64,000 bases of DNA from Sunxiuqinia sp963677175 (GCA_963677175.2 CAXXES010000001.1:496001-560000); one strand, 5' to 3'. Shown: positions 27,176 to 36,813, numbered from the stretch's first letter. Translations and numbers: made by a program. The notes: generated from the sequence alone by a model not told the origin.

Positions 27176-29656
27176 TTACTCCTGGGAATACACACGTTTG
27201 ACGCGCTGTGAAATGCCGGTCAGGATTTCGTAAGGAATGGTGTTTGCGCATGCAGCCAGCTCACTCAGCGGAACGTGATCACCCATCAATTCAACCAAAT
27301 CACCCACCTTCACATCAACACCCGTCACATCAATCATAGTCATGTCCATGCAAACATTGCCAATCACAGGAACTTTGGCCCCATTTATCCACATCATAGC
27401 TCCACCATTGCTAAACCGCCGGTCATAGCCATCGGCGTACCCCACCGGGACAACCGCAATTTTTTTGAACTGATCAGCCCGGCCTTTGCGCCCATAACCA
27501 ACAGTTTCATCCCGGCCTACAGTTTTCACCTGCGAGACGCTACTGATCCAATGTGTGATGGGCCGGACACCAAGCTTGGTAACTGCCACCCCATACAAGC
27601 CAATGCCCAAGCGAACCATATCGAGCTGAAATTCAGGAAAGCGTTCGATCCCGGCGGAGTTCAGCAAATGCTGGATGACCTTGTGCTTTTGTCTGGAAAT
27701 CACCACCTCTGCCAGCTCTGTAAACCGGTCGTATTGTTTTCGGGTAAACGCATCATGCAAAGGCTCATCAGCTGCAGCCAAATGCGAGAAAACGGACTGA
27801 ATCCGCAGGATTTCTTCCGCCTGAATTTGCTCAGACACCTGTTGCAGTTCTTCCACATCTGAAAAACCCAGCCGGTTCATGCCTGTCTCCAGTTTGATGT
27901 GCACCGGATACTGCACCACAGCCGCACTGCGCGCTGCCATGTTGAACTTATGAAAAACGACCCGCGAATAAATATTGGGTTCCAGCCGATACTCAATCAT
28001 CGCATCAAAGCTGTGCTCCTCAGGGTTCATCACCACAATCGGGCTTTCTATACCTGCTTGTCTCAACTCAATACCCTCGTCAGCAACGGCAACAGCCAGG
28101 TAGTCTACCTTCTGAAACTCCAAAGCGCGGGCAATCTCAACGGTTCCACTTCCATACGAAAATGCTTTTACCATCACCATAATTTTGGTTTCCGGCTTCA
28201 CAATCGCCTTAAAAGCATTCAAGTTCTCAACCAAAGTATTCAGGTTGATTTCGAGTTGCGTTTTATGGTATTTTTTCTGAAGTACGGAAGCCACTTCTTC
28301 AAACCGAAACTCGCGGGCCCCTTTAATCAGAATCACCTCATTTCGAAAGTTTTCGGAGTGAAGATCCTGAATCAAATCGTGGGTGGTTAGATAAAACCGA
28401 GCTGTAAGCTGAAAAGCAGCCCGATGTTCACCAATATCCTTTCCAACGCCTATCAGCTGGTTCACCCGGGTCAGTTGAAGCAAGCGGTTAACCTCGGTGT
28501 ACAATTGATGGGGAGCAAAGCCCGACTGTTTAATATCAGATAAAACCACCGTTTTGGATTGCCCCGTGGAGCTGGTTTGCTGATTCAAAAACTGAAGCGC
28601 GATCTCAAGGGAATTGATGTCGGAATTATAAAAATCATTGATCAGCGTGCAGCCGTTCACGCCCTGTTTCAATTCCAGACGCATGGCTACCGACTGCAAG
28701 CCGGCAAACAACTCAAGCACCGAATCATTCAGCCAGCCATTCGCGCAAATTAAAGCCAGACAATGGCAGGCATTTTCAATGGATGCTTCATCGGAAAATG
28801 GAATCTGAACTTCGTAAGCTTTTCCATCCCACTCAAATATGATTTTTGTTGACTGCTCGTCATGCTGCAATGAAAAAGCAAGATCAGTCGCCAAGCCTGC
28901 TATTGACCAGCTCACAATTCGGGTGGCTGTATTCTTAAATTTTCGGGAAGCCAATTGATAAACCAATTCCTGATCGCGCCTGCAAATCAGCAGCTTGGCC
29001 CCCTCAAAAAGCCGGAGTTTTTCTTCCACTTTCTCTTCCAGCGACTGAAAATTCTCCTGGTGCGCATCGCCAATGTTGGTGATCAGCCCAATCTCCGGCC
29101 GAATGACAGCAGCCAGATGCTCCATTTCGCCTGATTTCGAAATGCCTGCTTCAACGATTCCAAGATCCATTGCTCCAGCCATGTTCCACACCGACAGGGG
29201 AACGCCAACCTGCGAATTGTAACTCTTAGGGCTGCGAACGATGCGAAGCTGGTGCTGCAACAAATCGAACAACCACTCTTTCACAATCGTCTTCCCATTG
29301 CTTCCGGTAATGGCAACCACCGGAAACTGAAACTCATCCCGGATCGATGCCGCCAGTTGTTGCAAAGCGTTCAAAGTATCCTTCACAGCAATGAAATTGG
29401 CCTCCTTCATCCCCTCCCGATCAGCCGGAACTTCTGAAACCACAAAACTGCGAACTCCCTTTTGGTAGAGTTCATGCAAAAACTGATGCCCATTGTGGCG
29501 TTCGCCGACCAAAGCAAAAAACAAACAGGCCTCCGGATCAACCAAGGTGCGGCTGTCGATCGACAAGAACGAAACCAGGCGGTCACCGCCTGCAGATTCC
29601 CGCGTCAGGTCACCATCAATAGCGGCTGCAATTCTATGGATTGAAATTGGATTCAT
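27176..29656 (-). CDS. Bifunctional MurF ligase / alanine racemase
   Basis: A cytosolic fusion of 826 residues serving peptidoglycan synthesis. The N-terminal part (1 to ~450) is MurF, which adds D-Ala-D-Ala to the UDP-MurNAc-tripeptide; its ATP loop is ITGSNGKT (GSNGKT 118-123). The C-terminal part (~455-826) is a PLP-dependent alanine racemase with VKAFSYGSG (PLP lysine K497) and TVGYGRKG. The same fusion is well known in Bacteroidota. The start overlaps the stop of tdk (ATGA at 29653-29656), so the two are probably translationally coupled. Confidence 0.95.
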   Translation of the reverse strand: MNPISIHRIAAAIDGDLTRESAGGDRLVSFLSIDSRTLVDPEACLFFALVGERHNGHQFLHELYQKGVRSFVVSEVPADREGMKEANFIAVKDTLNALQQLAASIRDEFQFPVVAITGSNGKTIVKEWLFDLLQHQLRIVRSPKSYNSQVGVPLSVWNMAGAMDLGIVEAGISKSGEMEHLAAVIRPEIGLITNIGDAHQENFQSLEEKVEEKLRLFEGAKLLICRRDQELVYQLASRKFKNTATRIVSWSIAGLATDLAFSLQHDEQSTKIIFEWDGKAYEVQIPFSDEASIENACHCLALICANGWLNDSVLELFAGLQSVAMRLELKQGVNGCTLINDFYNSDINSLEIALQFLNQQTSSTGQSKTVVLSDIKQSGFAPHQLYTEVNRLLQLTRVNQLIGVGKDIGEHRAAFQLTARFYLTTHDLIQDLHSENFRNEVILIKGAREFRFEEVASVLQKKYHKTQLEINLNTLVENLNAFKAIVKPETKIMVMVKAFSYGSGTVEIARALEFQKVDYLAVAVADEGIELRQAGIESPIVVMNPEEHSFDAMIEYRLEPNIYSRVVFHKFNMAARSAAVVQYPVHIKLETGMNRLGFSDVEELQQVSEQIQAEEILRIQSVFSHLAAADEPLHDAFTRKQYDRFTELAEVVISRQKHKVIQHLLNSAGIERFPEFQLDMVRLGIGLYGVAVTKLGVRPITHWISSVSQVKTVGRDETVGYGRKGRADQFKKIAVVPVGYADGYDRRFSNGGAMMWINGAKVPVIGNVCMDMTMIDVTGVDVKVGDLVELMGDHVPLSELAACANTIPYEILTGISQRVKRVYSQE

Positions 29657-30231
29657 TGATTTTTTACCTTATTGTAACAAATCCGGCAAAGCGGCTCGTA
29701 TTCTGCCTTCTCGCCCAACAGCACTTGCTTGTCGTTTGAACCCAGGCGATGCGAGAATTGCGCCACACTTCCACAGCGAACACAAATTGCATGAACCTTC
29801 GACACATAGTTGGCGATGGCCATCAAATCGGGCATAGGGCCAAAGGGTTTGCCTTTAAAATCCATATCCAGACCGGCCACGATCACCCGGATGCCCATGT
29901 CAGCCAACTTCTGGCAAACCTCCACCAGACCTTTATCGAAGAACTGGGCTTCGTCAATAGCCACCACATCAACATTGCCAGACAGCAATAAAATATTAGC
30001 TGAATTTTCGACCGGAGAACTCGGAATCGAATTTTCGTCATGTGAAACCACCTCCTCCACCGAATAGCGAGTGTCCATCATGGGCTTAAAAATCTCGACC
30101 TTCTGACGGGCAAACTTCGCCCGTCGCAAACGTCTGATCAATTCTTCTGTTTTCCCTGAAAACATCGACCCCGCAATAACTTCAATGGTACCACCGTTTT
30201 TATGGTGACTGACATCCCTTTCAAGAAACAT
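29653..30231 (-). CDS. tdk: Thymidine kinase (TK1-like)
   Basis: A 192-residue enzyme that phosphorylates thymidine to dTMP for nucleotide salvage. The P-loop is GSMFSGKT (21-28), the catalytic glutamate is E94 in AIDEAQFF, and the zinc-binding lasso cysteines are CVRCG and CRIC near the C-terminus, with YEPLC in the lid. It is the first gene of a tdk/murF-alr pair. Confidence 0.95.
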   Translation of the reverse strand: MFLERDVSHHKNGGTIEVIAGSMFSGKTEELIRRLRRAKFARQKVEIFKPMMDTRYSVEEVVSHDENSIPSSPVENSANILLLSGNVDVVAIDEAQFFDKGLVEVCQKLADMGIRVIVAGLDMDFKGKPFGPMPDLMAIANYVSKVHAICVRCGSVAQFSHRLGSNDKQVLLGEKAEYEPLCRICYNKVKNQ

Positions 30232-30265
30232 TTACCGTGATTCAATTTGGATTTTACTACTTTTA

Positions 30266-30273
30266 CAAAAGTA
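30266..30273 (-). promoter_or_regulatory. Candidate -7 element of tdk
   Basis: On the minus strand TACTTTTG matches TAnnTTTG and lies 34 bp before the tdk ATG. Confidence 0.5.
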
Positions 30274-30286
30274 ACGAAAATGTTGG

Positions 30287-30316
30287 GTTCGGGTCACGAA
30301 CCTATTTGTTATTTTC
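30287..30316 (+). repeat. GGTT-type variant of the GACCTATTT dispersed element
   Basis: GGTTCGGGTCACGAACCTATTTG, then TTATTTTC. The palindrome is GGTTCG...CGAACC here rather than GGTC...GACC, but the following CCTATTTG(T)TATTTTC is the same as in the other copies. It lies in the divergent space between tdk and the coiled-coil gene and may serve as a promoter or operator of the latter. Confidence 0.5.
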
Positions 30317-30335
30317 ATGCCACCGAGAGCACCAC

Positions 30336-31217
30336 ATGTTAGAAATCCAGGCAAGATCTGTGAAATTCGATGAGATTTTAAATAATTATCAAATGATGAT
30401 GGAAAAACATAAATTAATCCAATTGATTTTAAAAGATTTGGAAGAACTGAACGAAATTGCCAACGAGCTGCGGCAATCTGAAAAACTTTCGCGTTTCGAA
30501 CTGGATATCGCTTTAAGCAAATCAAAACTGGTCTTTCATGAATTTGAATTTCTGAAAGAACTGAATGGTCAGGGAGCCGAAAAAGAATCTCCAAAGCAAA
30601 AGTCAATAATTGCTTCGGCCCCCACCCAACCTGAACCAAAGATGGAAGAAGTCAGGGAAAAGCTGATGGAGATGGAACCCGAGTCTAAACAAGAAGTGAA
30701 AGAAAAAGACAAACCAAAACTTCAGGAAGAACCTGCTCAGCCAGCCTTCAATCACGAACCTGAAGCTCCGGAGGCCGCGCCATCTGAAACGTCAGGAAAC
30801 GAAGCCTCCGCTGCCAAACAGAAAGAAACTATAGAAGAAGCTCCGGCACCGGAGAAGGAACCTATGGAAATAGAAAAGGAAGAAGAAGCCGAAAACATCA
30901 AAAAAACCGTTGGCGAGAATTTCATCAAAGGAAAATCGCTGAATGATTTGATGCTGGAAAACAAAACACTAGATAAAAAGCTGGCGAATTCGCCAATCAC
31001 CAAGCTGGAAACGGCCATTGGACTAAACGACCGTTTTCAATACACCCGCGAGCTTTTCGACAACAAGCCCGATTTGTTCCGAAAAACGGTTCAGGAAATT
31101 GATCAGGCCGCCAGCCTGAATGATGCTGTCGCTTATTTAAATAGCAATTTTAAATGGAAAAAAACAGACACCAGTATTCAATTTGCGCAACTGGTTAAAC
31201 GTAGGTTCATCAATTAA
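30336..31217 (+). CDS. Conserved acidic coiled-coil protein of unknown function
   Basis: A protein of 293 residues from ATG 30336 (MLEIQARS); a start at 30393 (MMMEKHK) is also possible. The N-terminal ~75 residues are helical. The middle (about 95-200) is low-complexity and rich in E, P, K and A (for example APAPEKEPMEIEKEEEAE). The last ~90 residues form a compact helical segment (TKLETAIGLNDRFQYTRELFDN...LNSNFKW) resembling the C-terminal domain of a conserved Bacteroidota hypothetical family. No signal peptide. It ends one base before the rsmI start, so the two are cotranscribed. Confidence 0.7.
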   Translation: MLEIQARSVKFDEILNNYQMMMEKHKLIQLILKDLEELNEIANELRQSEKLSRFELDIALSKSKLVFHEFEFLKELNGQGAEKESPKQKSIIASAPTQPEPKMEEVREKLMEMEPESKQEVKEKDKPKLQEEPAQPAFNHEPEAPEAAPSETSGNEASAAKQKETIEEAPAPEKEPMEIEKEEEAENIKKTVGENFIKGKSLNDLMLENKTLDKKLANSPITKLETAIGLNDRFQYTRELFDNKPDLFRKTVQEIDQAASLNDAVAYLNSNFKWKKTDTSIQFAQLVKRRFIN

Positions 31218-31218
31218 T

Positions 31219-31893
31219 ATGGGAAAACTATATATCGTACCAACCCCGATCGGCAATTTGGATGACATGACCCTCCGGGCGATTAAAGTACTTCAGGCAG
31301 TCGACTTAATTTTGGCTGAAGACACCCGCACCTCATCCAAGTTACTGCACCATTTTAAGATTCAGAAAAAGGTGTTTTCGCACCATAAATTCAACGAGCA
31401 CAAAACCGTGGAGCACTTGGCACAGCGCATAGCCGGAGGCGAAACCATCGCCCTGATTTCAGACGCGGGCACACCAGCAATCAGCGATCCAGGTTACTTA
31501 TTGGTCCGGACTTGTATTGATGCTGAAGTGGAAGTGGAATGTCTTCCGGGCGCCACCGCACTTATTCCGGCACTGGTTAACTCGGGCCTGCCCAACGACC
31601 GGTTCTGTTTCGAAGGTTTTTTACCGCCCAAAAAAGGACGACAAAAGAAACTGTTGCAACTGGCCGAAGAAGAACGCACCCTGGTTTTTTACGAATCGCC
31701 CTACAAGCTGGTCAAAAGCCTGGAACAATTTGCCGAATTCTTTGGCGCCGACCGGCAAGCTTCCGTTTCGCGCGAGCTAACCAAAATTTACGAAGAAACC
31801 CAGCGGGGAACAGTCACCGAGCTGGCCAACTATTTCAAAGTGAAGCCCGTTAAAGGAGAAATCGTCATTGTGGTGGCTGGACACCCCTCCTAA
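31219..31893 (+). CDS. rsmI: 16S rRNA (cytidine-1402-2'-O)-methyltransferase
   Basis: A 224-residue SAM-dependent enzyme that 2'-O-methylates C1402 of 16S rRNA. MGKLYIVPTPIGNLDDMTLRA, AEDTRTSSKLL, LISDAGTPAISDPGY and FYESPYKL are the standard RsmI blocks. ATG 31219 is used; the frame is open 12 codons upstream inside the preceding gene. The last codons (HPS and stop) fall within a GC-rich palindromic repeat, so the C-terminus may have been altered by it. Confidence 0.95.
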   Translation: MGKLYIVPTPIGNLDDMTLRAIKVLQAVDLILAEDTRTSSKLLHHFKIQKKVFSHHKFNEHKTVEHLAQRIAGGETIALISDAGTPAISDPGYLLVRTCIDAEVEVECLPGATALIPALVNSGLPNDRFCFEGFLPPKKGRQKKLLQLAEEERTLVFYESPYKLVKSLEQFAEFFGADRQASVSRELTKIYEETQRGTVTELANYFKVKPVKGEIVIVVAGHPS

Positions 31894-32031
31894 CCTCCCC
31901 AAAGGGGAGGAACAAGAATACAACAAATGAAAATGTCTGAGATGAGTAAAAAGAAGTATAGAAAAGCGTCTTTCGCCCCCTCCTTCGGATGGGGTCGGGG
32001 GGAGGCTTCTGGAGGGGTTGGGGGAGGCCGA
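31883..32031. repeat. GC-rich palindromic repeat block spanning the rsmI-HAD junction
   Basis: The left end holds CCTCCCCAAAGGGGAGG (31894-31910), a perfect 7-bp stem that could also terminate transcription. The right end (about 31975-32031) is a run of GGGG/CCCC words such as CCCCCTCCTTCGGATGGGG and GGAGGGGTTGGGGGAGG. Base composition differs sharply from the neighbouring genes. The left end covers the rsmI stop and the right end lies inside the HAD reading frame. Confidence 0.65.
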
Positions 32032-32778
32032 AAATACGAACAACTTTTTTTCGATCTCGACCATACGCTGTGGGATTTTGAAACCAACTCCCGGCTGGCG
32101 ATGCTCGAAACCGTTGCCGAGCTGAAGCTCGATGCCCGGATTGCTGATTTCGACGCCTTCTTCAATCATTACGAAACCGTCAATACCAAACTTTGGGAGG
32201 CCTACCGGAACCAGGAAATCAGGAAACCCGAGCTGATCCGGAAACGCTTTGAAGAAACACTCCGGCATTTTGAAATCACTGGTGTCGATCCGCTCGACAT
32301 GAATGAATGCTACCTCCGGCTCATGCCGCTTCAAAAACAACTCTACCCCGATGTGATTGAAACGCTGGACTACCTCAAGCAACGCAGGTACCAGATGCAT
32401 ATCATTACCAATGGCTTTACCGAGGTACAGCATCGCAAGATTGAATCAAGCGGACTACGCCAATATTTCGACCGGATCTTTACCTCTGAAGAAATTCAGG
32501 TGCCAAAGCCGGATAAACGCATATTTCAACACGCCTTAAAATGCTGCAACTCAAAAAAAAGCAAGAGTATCATGATCGGTGACTCTTGGGATTCGGACAT
32601 ACTTGGAGCACGACGCATAGGCATAAGCCAGGTGTTCGTCTTAAAAAATGACAACAAACAACTAATACCCCCTAAAAATGAGTGGGCCGAATTAAAAAAA
32701 CACCATTTCGAAAACACCCCCCCCTCAAATACGACCTACATCATTGAAAAAATAGCCCATCTAACAAAACTTTTCTAA
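31927..32778 (+). CDS. YjjG-family HAD phosphatase with repeat-derived N-terminal extension
   Basis: A protein of 283 residues. From about residue 38 it is a normal YjjG-type HAD nucleotidase: motif I FFDLDHTLWD, motif II ITNG, motif III lysine near VPKPDKRIF, motif IV IGDSWDSDILGA. Such enzymes dephosphorylate noncanonical nucleoside monophosphates. Its usual start would be just before KYEQLFF, but no start codon remains there. Residues ~17-36 (FAPSFGWGRGEASGGVGGG) are a translation of the GC-rich repeat, so initiation must be at 31927, 31933 or 31942. The glycine-rich extension is unlikely to be functional. Confidence 0.85.
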   Translation: MKMSEMSKKKYRKASFAPSFGWGRGEASGGVGGGRKYEQLFFDLDHTLWDFETNSRLAMLETVAELKLDARIADFDAFFNHYETVNTKLWEAYRNQEIRKPELIRKRFEETLRHFEITGVDPLDMNECYLRLMPLQKQLYPDVIETLDYLKQRRYQMHIITNGFTEVQHRKIESSGLRQYFDRIFTSEEIQVPKPDKRIFQHALKCCNSKKSKSIMIGDSWDSDILGARRIGISQVFVLKNDNKQLIPPKNEWAELKKHHFENTPPSNTTYIIEKIAHLTKLF

Positions 32779-32963
32779 TTTAGAATCATTTTACACAATC
32801 CTCAAAAAAAGCGCACTAGCAGAGACTCAAACTACTGAAAAAAAGACACATATACATACTTATCCATATATACCGCAAACTCAACAAAAGTAAAAAAATG
32901 ACTTTTGTCACGTGTCGTCGATTGCTAAAAACCAGGCGAATTTTTTTGACAGTTATATATTTT

Positions 32964-32971
32964 TAAATTTG
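32964..32971 (+). promoter_or_regulatory. First -7 element upstream of susC-like gene (P1)
   Basis: TAAATTTG matches TAnnTTTG, with TTTTTTTG 15 bp upstream as a possible -33 box. It is followed by a leader that ends in GGGGGAATAA at 33100-33109. Together with 33110-33390 it precedes no gene of its own. Confidence 0.5.
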
Positions 32972-33099
32972 CATTCGTTAATGTTCTTTAACATTTCGAA
33001 ACAAAAAGTTTCAAATTGAAACAAGCGTGTTTTTTCAAAACACAAAATTGAAGGTTTTAAATAAAATTAGTTTTTAATTAGAATAGATAACGATTGTTT

Positions 33100-33523
33100 G
33101 GGGGAATAAGAGTTATTAGGTGAAGTGTTTCGAGCATGGGGGTCATAATTAATTTCGTTTTTTTTAGATCTGGTGGTTTGTACCCGGCTGATATTGTTTA
33201 TTCGTCAGCCTGCAGGTCGTTTTATGCCAGGCTTGTGTATACACACAGGAATAGGAAGGCGTAACCTTAACGCAGGAATAGACAAAAACGACATGGCATA
33301 CTAGCACTAAAACACCTACACCCCAACAATGAGATATATCAACCTGAAATAGATTATAGATTTTTATAAAAATTTTCAAGAGAATTTTATTTTTATATTT
33401 TTGCAATCTGTTAAGTTTTTTTAACATCTTTGAACATTGAAATTGAAGGTTTCAGACAAACATTTTAACGTGAACTTTTCATTTGGGGGAATAAAAGTTC
33501 AGTATTCATTCTAGGGGGAATAA
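33100..33523 (+). repeat. Repeated leader motif GGGGGAATAA (three copies)
   Basis: Copies lie at 33100-33109, 33485-33494 and 33514-33523. The first two are preceded by matching leaders (TTAACAT, then ATTGAAGGTTT, then TTTGGGGGAATAA). Between them, 33114-33390 holds no credible gene. The repeated G-runs just before an AT-rich start region may form a leader structure. Confidence 0.55.
33396..33403 (+). promoter_or_regulatory. Second -7 element upstream of susC-like gene (P2)
   Basis: TATTTTTG matches TAnnTTTG, 193 bp before the start at 33597. It precedes the second copy of the leader and is the likelier working promoter of the susCD operon. Confidence 0.55.
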
Positions 33524-33596
33524 AACATACGAAATTTACTGTTCTTATTATATATAAGTAATGAATAGATGCTGTTTAATTATTAAAATTATTTCT

Positions 33597-36500
33597 ATGA
33601 AAAAAATCGCATTATTGCTTGCAATTTTTGCTATTGGTTTGCAGTCGGTTTTCGCGCAAACCAAGGAAATTACAGGTACAGTTACTTCCGCGGAGGATGG
33701 CCTGTCCATTCCCGGAGTTTCGGTATCAGTTAAAGAAACCACGATCGGTACCATTACCGATCTTGACGGGAATTTTACTTTAAAAGTTCCTCAAGAGTCT
33801 ACTTCGTTAGTCTTTTCCTTTGTGGGAATGCAAACCAAGGAAGTTGTCATTACCGGAAACACTGCCAATGTTGTACTGGAAGCCGACGTAGTTGGTATTA
33901 ATGAAGTTGTAGTTACTGCATTCGGCATTTCCAAAGCTAGAAAGGCCTTGGGTTATGCTGCCACCGACGTGTCGCCTCAAGATGCTGTTCAAAAATCAGA
34001 ACCGGACTTATTCCGTTCGTTAGATGGTAAAATTCCCGGAGTTCAGGTAAATGCTTCCTCTTCTACACCGGGAAGTTCTACAAAGGTACTTATCAGGGGT
34101 AATTCTTCCTTTTTGGGGAATAACGACCCATTATATGTCGTTGATGGTATTCCGTACAGCAATACAGAAGTAACTACGGGAGGAATAGAAGCGAGATTAA
34201 CAAACGCAGGAGCTTACGGAACGGGGATTTCCACTTTGGACCCAAATAGTATTGAAAGCATGCAGGTATTGAAAGGTGCTGCTGCTGCTGCTCTTTATGG
34301 AAGCAGGGCTGCCAATGGCGTGGTTTTGATAACTACAAAATCGGGAAGCAAAAAGCAACGTCCATCTCAAAAGGGTCTTGAAGTAACTCTCACCTCCTCC
34401 TACTCCGTTGAACAAATCGCTTCATTGCCCGATTATCAAAACACCTACGGGCAAGGGTCCAACTTTCTATATTCCCCTGCCAATGGTTCATGGGGACCTT
34501 CATTTGCCTCGCTTGACTCAATAAAAACGTGGGATAATTACTTGGCAGCATATCCCGAAATGGGGGCAAAGCAAGCATACCAAGCATATCCTAATAATGT
34601 AGAAGACTTATTCAGAACAGGAAGCATGCTTGACAATTCTATTAATATAGCAAGCTATAATGATAAGGGAAACCTAAATGTTACTATTTCTCGTCTTCAA
34701 CAAGACGGCTTTATCCCTCATTCCGAATTTGAACGTTCATCATTTAGCGTAGGCGGTAACCAAAAACTGGATAATGGACTTGTCATTGGCGGTTCCATTT
34801 CCTTTTCACGGTCAATCCAGGACGGACCATTCTTTGGAGCAGGCAACTACGGTGGTTCTGTAAGTTCATTTGCCCGTACTTTGTTGATGCCACGAAACAT
34901 TGATGCCGCAGGATTACCTTATGAAACTCCGGATGGGGCCAGCTTGTTCCCATTCAGCAGCACGACTGTCGATAACCCCTTGTGGTCATGGCAGTACAAC
35001 AAAATAAACTCGATCATGGATCGTACGGTAACAAATATTAATTTGGGTTATGACTTTACAAATTGGTTGTCTGCATCCTATCAGTTTGGCTGGAACCAGT
35101 ACGAAATGGATCGTAAACAAGTAATCAATATCGGGTCGGTAGGACCGAGTGATTTTGCCGGAGCAGGTCAGATTAAAAACGATGTATATCAAACAGAGGA
35201 ACTTGAATCGAATTTCAACATTACCCTTAAAAAGAAATTCGGCACAGATTACGACTTACAGGTTGTACTGGGGCACAACGCCAATCAGCGTTCTATATAC
35301 CGGGACCAAACAGTGGGTAACAAGATGATTTTTAAAGGCATATACAATGTTGACAATACACAGGAACAGACTGCAAAGGAAACTCAATCAAGAAGGAGGT
35401 TATGGGCATTGTATGCAGACATGATGTTAGGTTTTAGAAACTATGCTTTCCTGAACCTCTCATTACGGAACGACCATTCTTCTACTTTACCGGCAGATCA
35501 CCGGAGTTACTTTTATCCGGCGGTTACAGGCTCTTTAGTGTTTACGGATGCGCTTGACATCAACCCCGCCATCCTGAACTTTGGAAAAGTACGCACTAGT
35601 TGGGGACGGGTAGGTAACGATACTGATCCGTATTACGTGAACGGAACCTATCTTCAGGATCCTCCGTTTGACGGACAACCCATCATGCTTCTGCCAACAA
35701 CATCATACGACCCTGAATTGAAACCGGAATTCACGACTGAATTTGAAGTCGGAACCGAATTGCAATTTTTCGATAGCCGTATAGGGATTGATTTTACTTG
35801 GTATGACAGAAGAACGACCGACCAAATTGCTCGTCTTAGTTTACCTTCCTCAACCGGATCGAGATATTACTATACCAACTTTGGTGAGTTGCAAAACAAA
35901 GGTGTTGAATTAGGAGTTAACCTGGTTCCTGTAAATTTGAAAAATTCTTTCAAGTGGGATATTTATACAACCTATTCAAAAAATGAAAGCGAGGTTATCT
36001 CATTAATTGAAGGTATCGAACAAATAACTTTACCAACCGGTTCAACTTCCGAGCCTCAGCCCACCTTGAAACCGGGTTATGCGTACGGATTCCTGCGCGG
36101 GTCAGTCATAGCCCGAGATAAAGATGGGACTCCCCTGGTGAACCCAAGTACGGGAGCCTATATGGAAGACCCTGAATTGGGAGATTTAGGCAACCCTTAT
36201 CCCGACTTTATGGCTTCGATAAGCAATACATTCTCGTACAAAGGTGTTTCCCTGGGAATGAAGTTTGATGCCCGGGTTGGTGGAGTCCTGGTTTCAGGGC
36301 CTGCATCGGATATGTTGGGGCGTGGTGTTACGAAAGATACAGAGGACCGTTTGGGAACCCGTATCCTTCCCGGTATCCTTGCCAATGCTGACACGCATGA
36401 ACCATTGCTTGATGCTACTGGAGCTAAAATACCAAATACAATTCAATTGCAAGAAAATGATTTATGGTTTGCCTCAGCAAGTACCGCACCAACATTTGCG

Positions 36501-36788
36501 ATGAACAGTGTGGCTGAGTTTGCAACCTTTGACGCAACAGTGTACCGTCTGAGCGAAGTCATGCTGGGATATGACGTTCCCAAAAGCTGGTTGAGTGAAA
36601 CATTTATTGGTTCTTTAAATCTCTCTGTTATCGCAAGAAATCTTTGGCATTATGCCCCCGGATTTCCGAAACATACTAATTACGACCCAGGTTCAAATGC
36701 ATTCGGAAGTGGAAATGTTCAAGGTATTGATCGCGAAAGTGCACCTTCAACAAGAAGGGTCGGATTTAATGTCAAGTTAACATTCTAG
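33597..36788 (+). CDS. SusC/RagA-family TonB-dependent outer-membrane receptor
   Basis: A protein of 1063 residues from ATG 33597 (MKKIALLL), which starts a clear signal peptide ending VFAQ; an ATG 12 codons upstream is in frame but would spoil it. A carboxypeptidase-regulatory-like domain (~22-100: ITGTVTSAEDG...TDLDGNFTL) is followed by a plug domain (DLFRSLDGKIPGVQV, GNNDPLYVVDGIPY) and a 22-stranded barrel. It imports oligosaccharides or peptides with the SusD-like lipoprotein encoded 25 bp downstream, powered by TonB. No sigma/anti-sigma pair, hybrid kinase or glycosidase adjoins it, so the ligand cannot be guessed. Confidence 0.95.
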   Translation: MKKIALLLAIFAIGLQSVFAQTKEITGTVTSAEDGLSIPGVSVSVKETTIGTITDLDGNFTLKVPQESTSLVFSFVGMQTKEVVITGNTANVVLEADVVGINEVVVTAFGISKARKALGYAATDVSPQDAVQKSEPDLFRSLDGKIPGVQVNASSSTPGSSTKVLIRGNSSFLGNNDPLYVVDGIPYSNTEVTTGGIEARLTNAGAYGTGISTLDPNSIESMQVLKGAAAAALYGSRAANGVVLITTKSGSKKQRPSQKGLEVTLTSSYSVEQIASLPDYQNTYGQGSNFLYSPANGSWGPSFASLDSIKTWDNYLAAYPEMGAKQAYQAYPNNVEDLFRTGSMLDNSINIASYNDKGNLNVTISRLQQDGFIPHSEFERSSFSVGGNQKLDNGLVIGGSISFSRSIQDGPFFGAGNYGGSVSSFARTLLMPRNIDAAGLPYETPDGASLFPFSSTTVDNPLWSWQYNKINSIMDRTVTNINLGYDFTNWLSASYQFGWNQYEMDRKQVINIGSVGPSDFAGAGQIKNDVYQTEELESNFNITLKKKFGTDYDLQVVLGHNANQRSIYRDQTVGNKMIFKGIYNVDNTQEQTAKETQSRRRLWALYADMMLGFRNYAFLNLSLRNDHSSTLPADHRSYFYPAVTGSLVFTDALDINPAILNFGKVRTSWGRVGNDTDPYYVNGTYLQDPPFDGQPIMLLPTTSYDPELKPEFTTEFEVGTELQFFDSRIGIDFTWYDRRTTDQIARLSLPSSTGSRYYYTNFGELQNKGVELGVNLVPVNLKNSFKWDIYTTYSKNESEVISLIEGIEQITLPTGSTSEPQPTLKPGYAYGFLRGSVIARDKDGTPLVNPSTGAYMEDPELGDLGNPYPDFMASISNTFSYKGVSLGMKFDARVGGVLVSGPASDMLGRGVTKDTEDRLGTRILPGILANADTHEPLLDATGAKIPNTIQLQENDLWFASASTAPTFAMNSVAEFATFDATVYRLSEVMLGYDVPKSWLSETFIGSLNLSVIARNLWHYAPGFPKHTNYDPGSNAFGSGNVQGIDRESAPSTRRVGFNVKLTF

Positions 36789-36813
36789 TTTGTAAATTTT
36801 TAGATAAAAGAAT

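Noticed and set aside
27176..29656. MurF-alanine racemase fusion as a novelty
   Set aside because: This fusion is well known in Bacteroidota, so it is annotated but not listed as a finding.
33164..33427. 87-codon minus-strand gene between the two susC leaders
   Set aside because: It would run across the P2 promoter region, has no recognisable domain and shows AT-driven composition; treated as non-coding, possibly gene debris.
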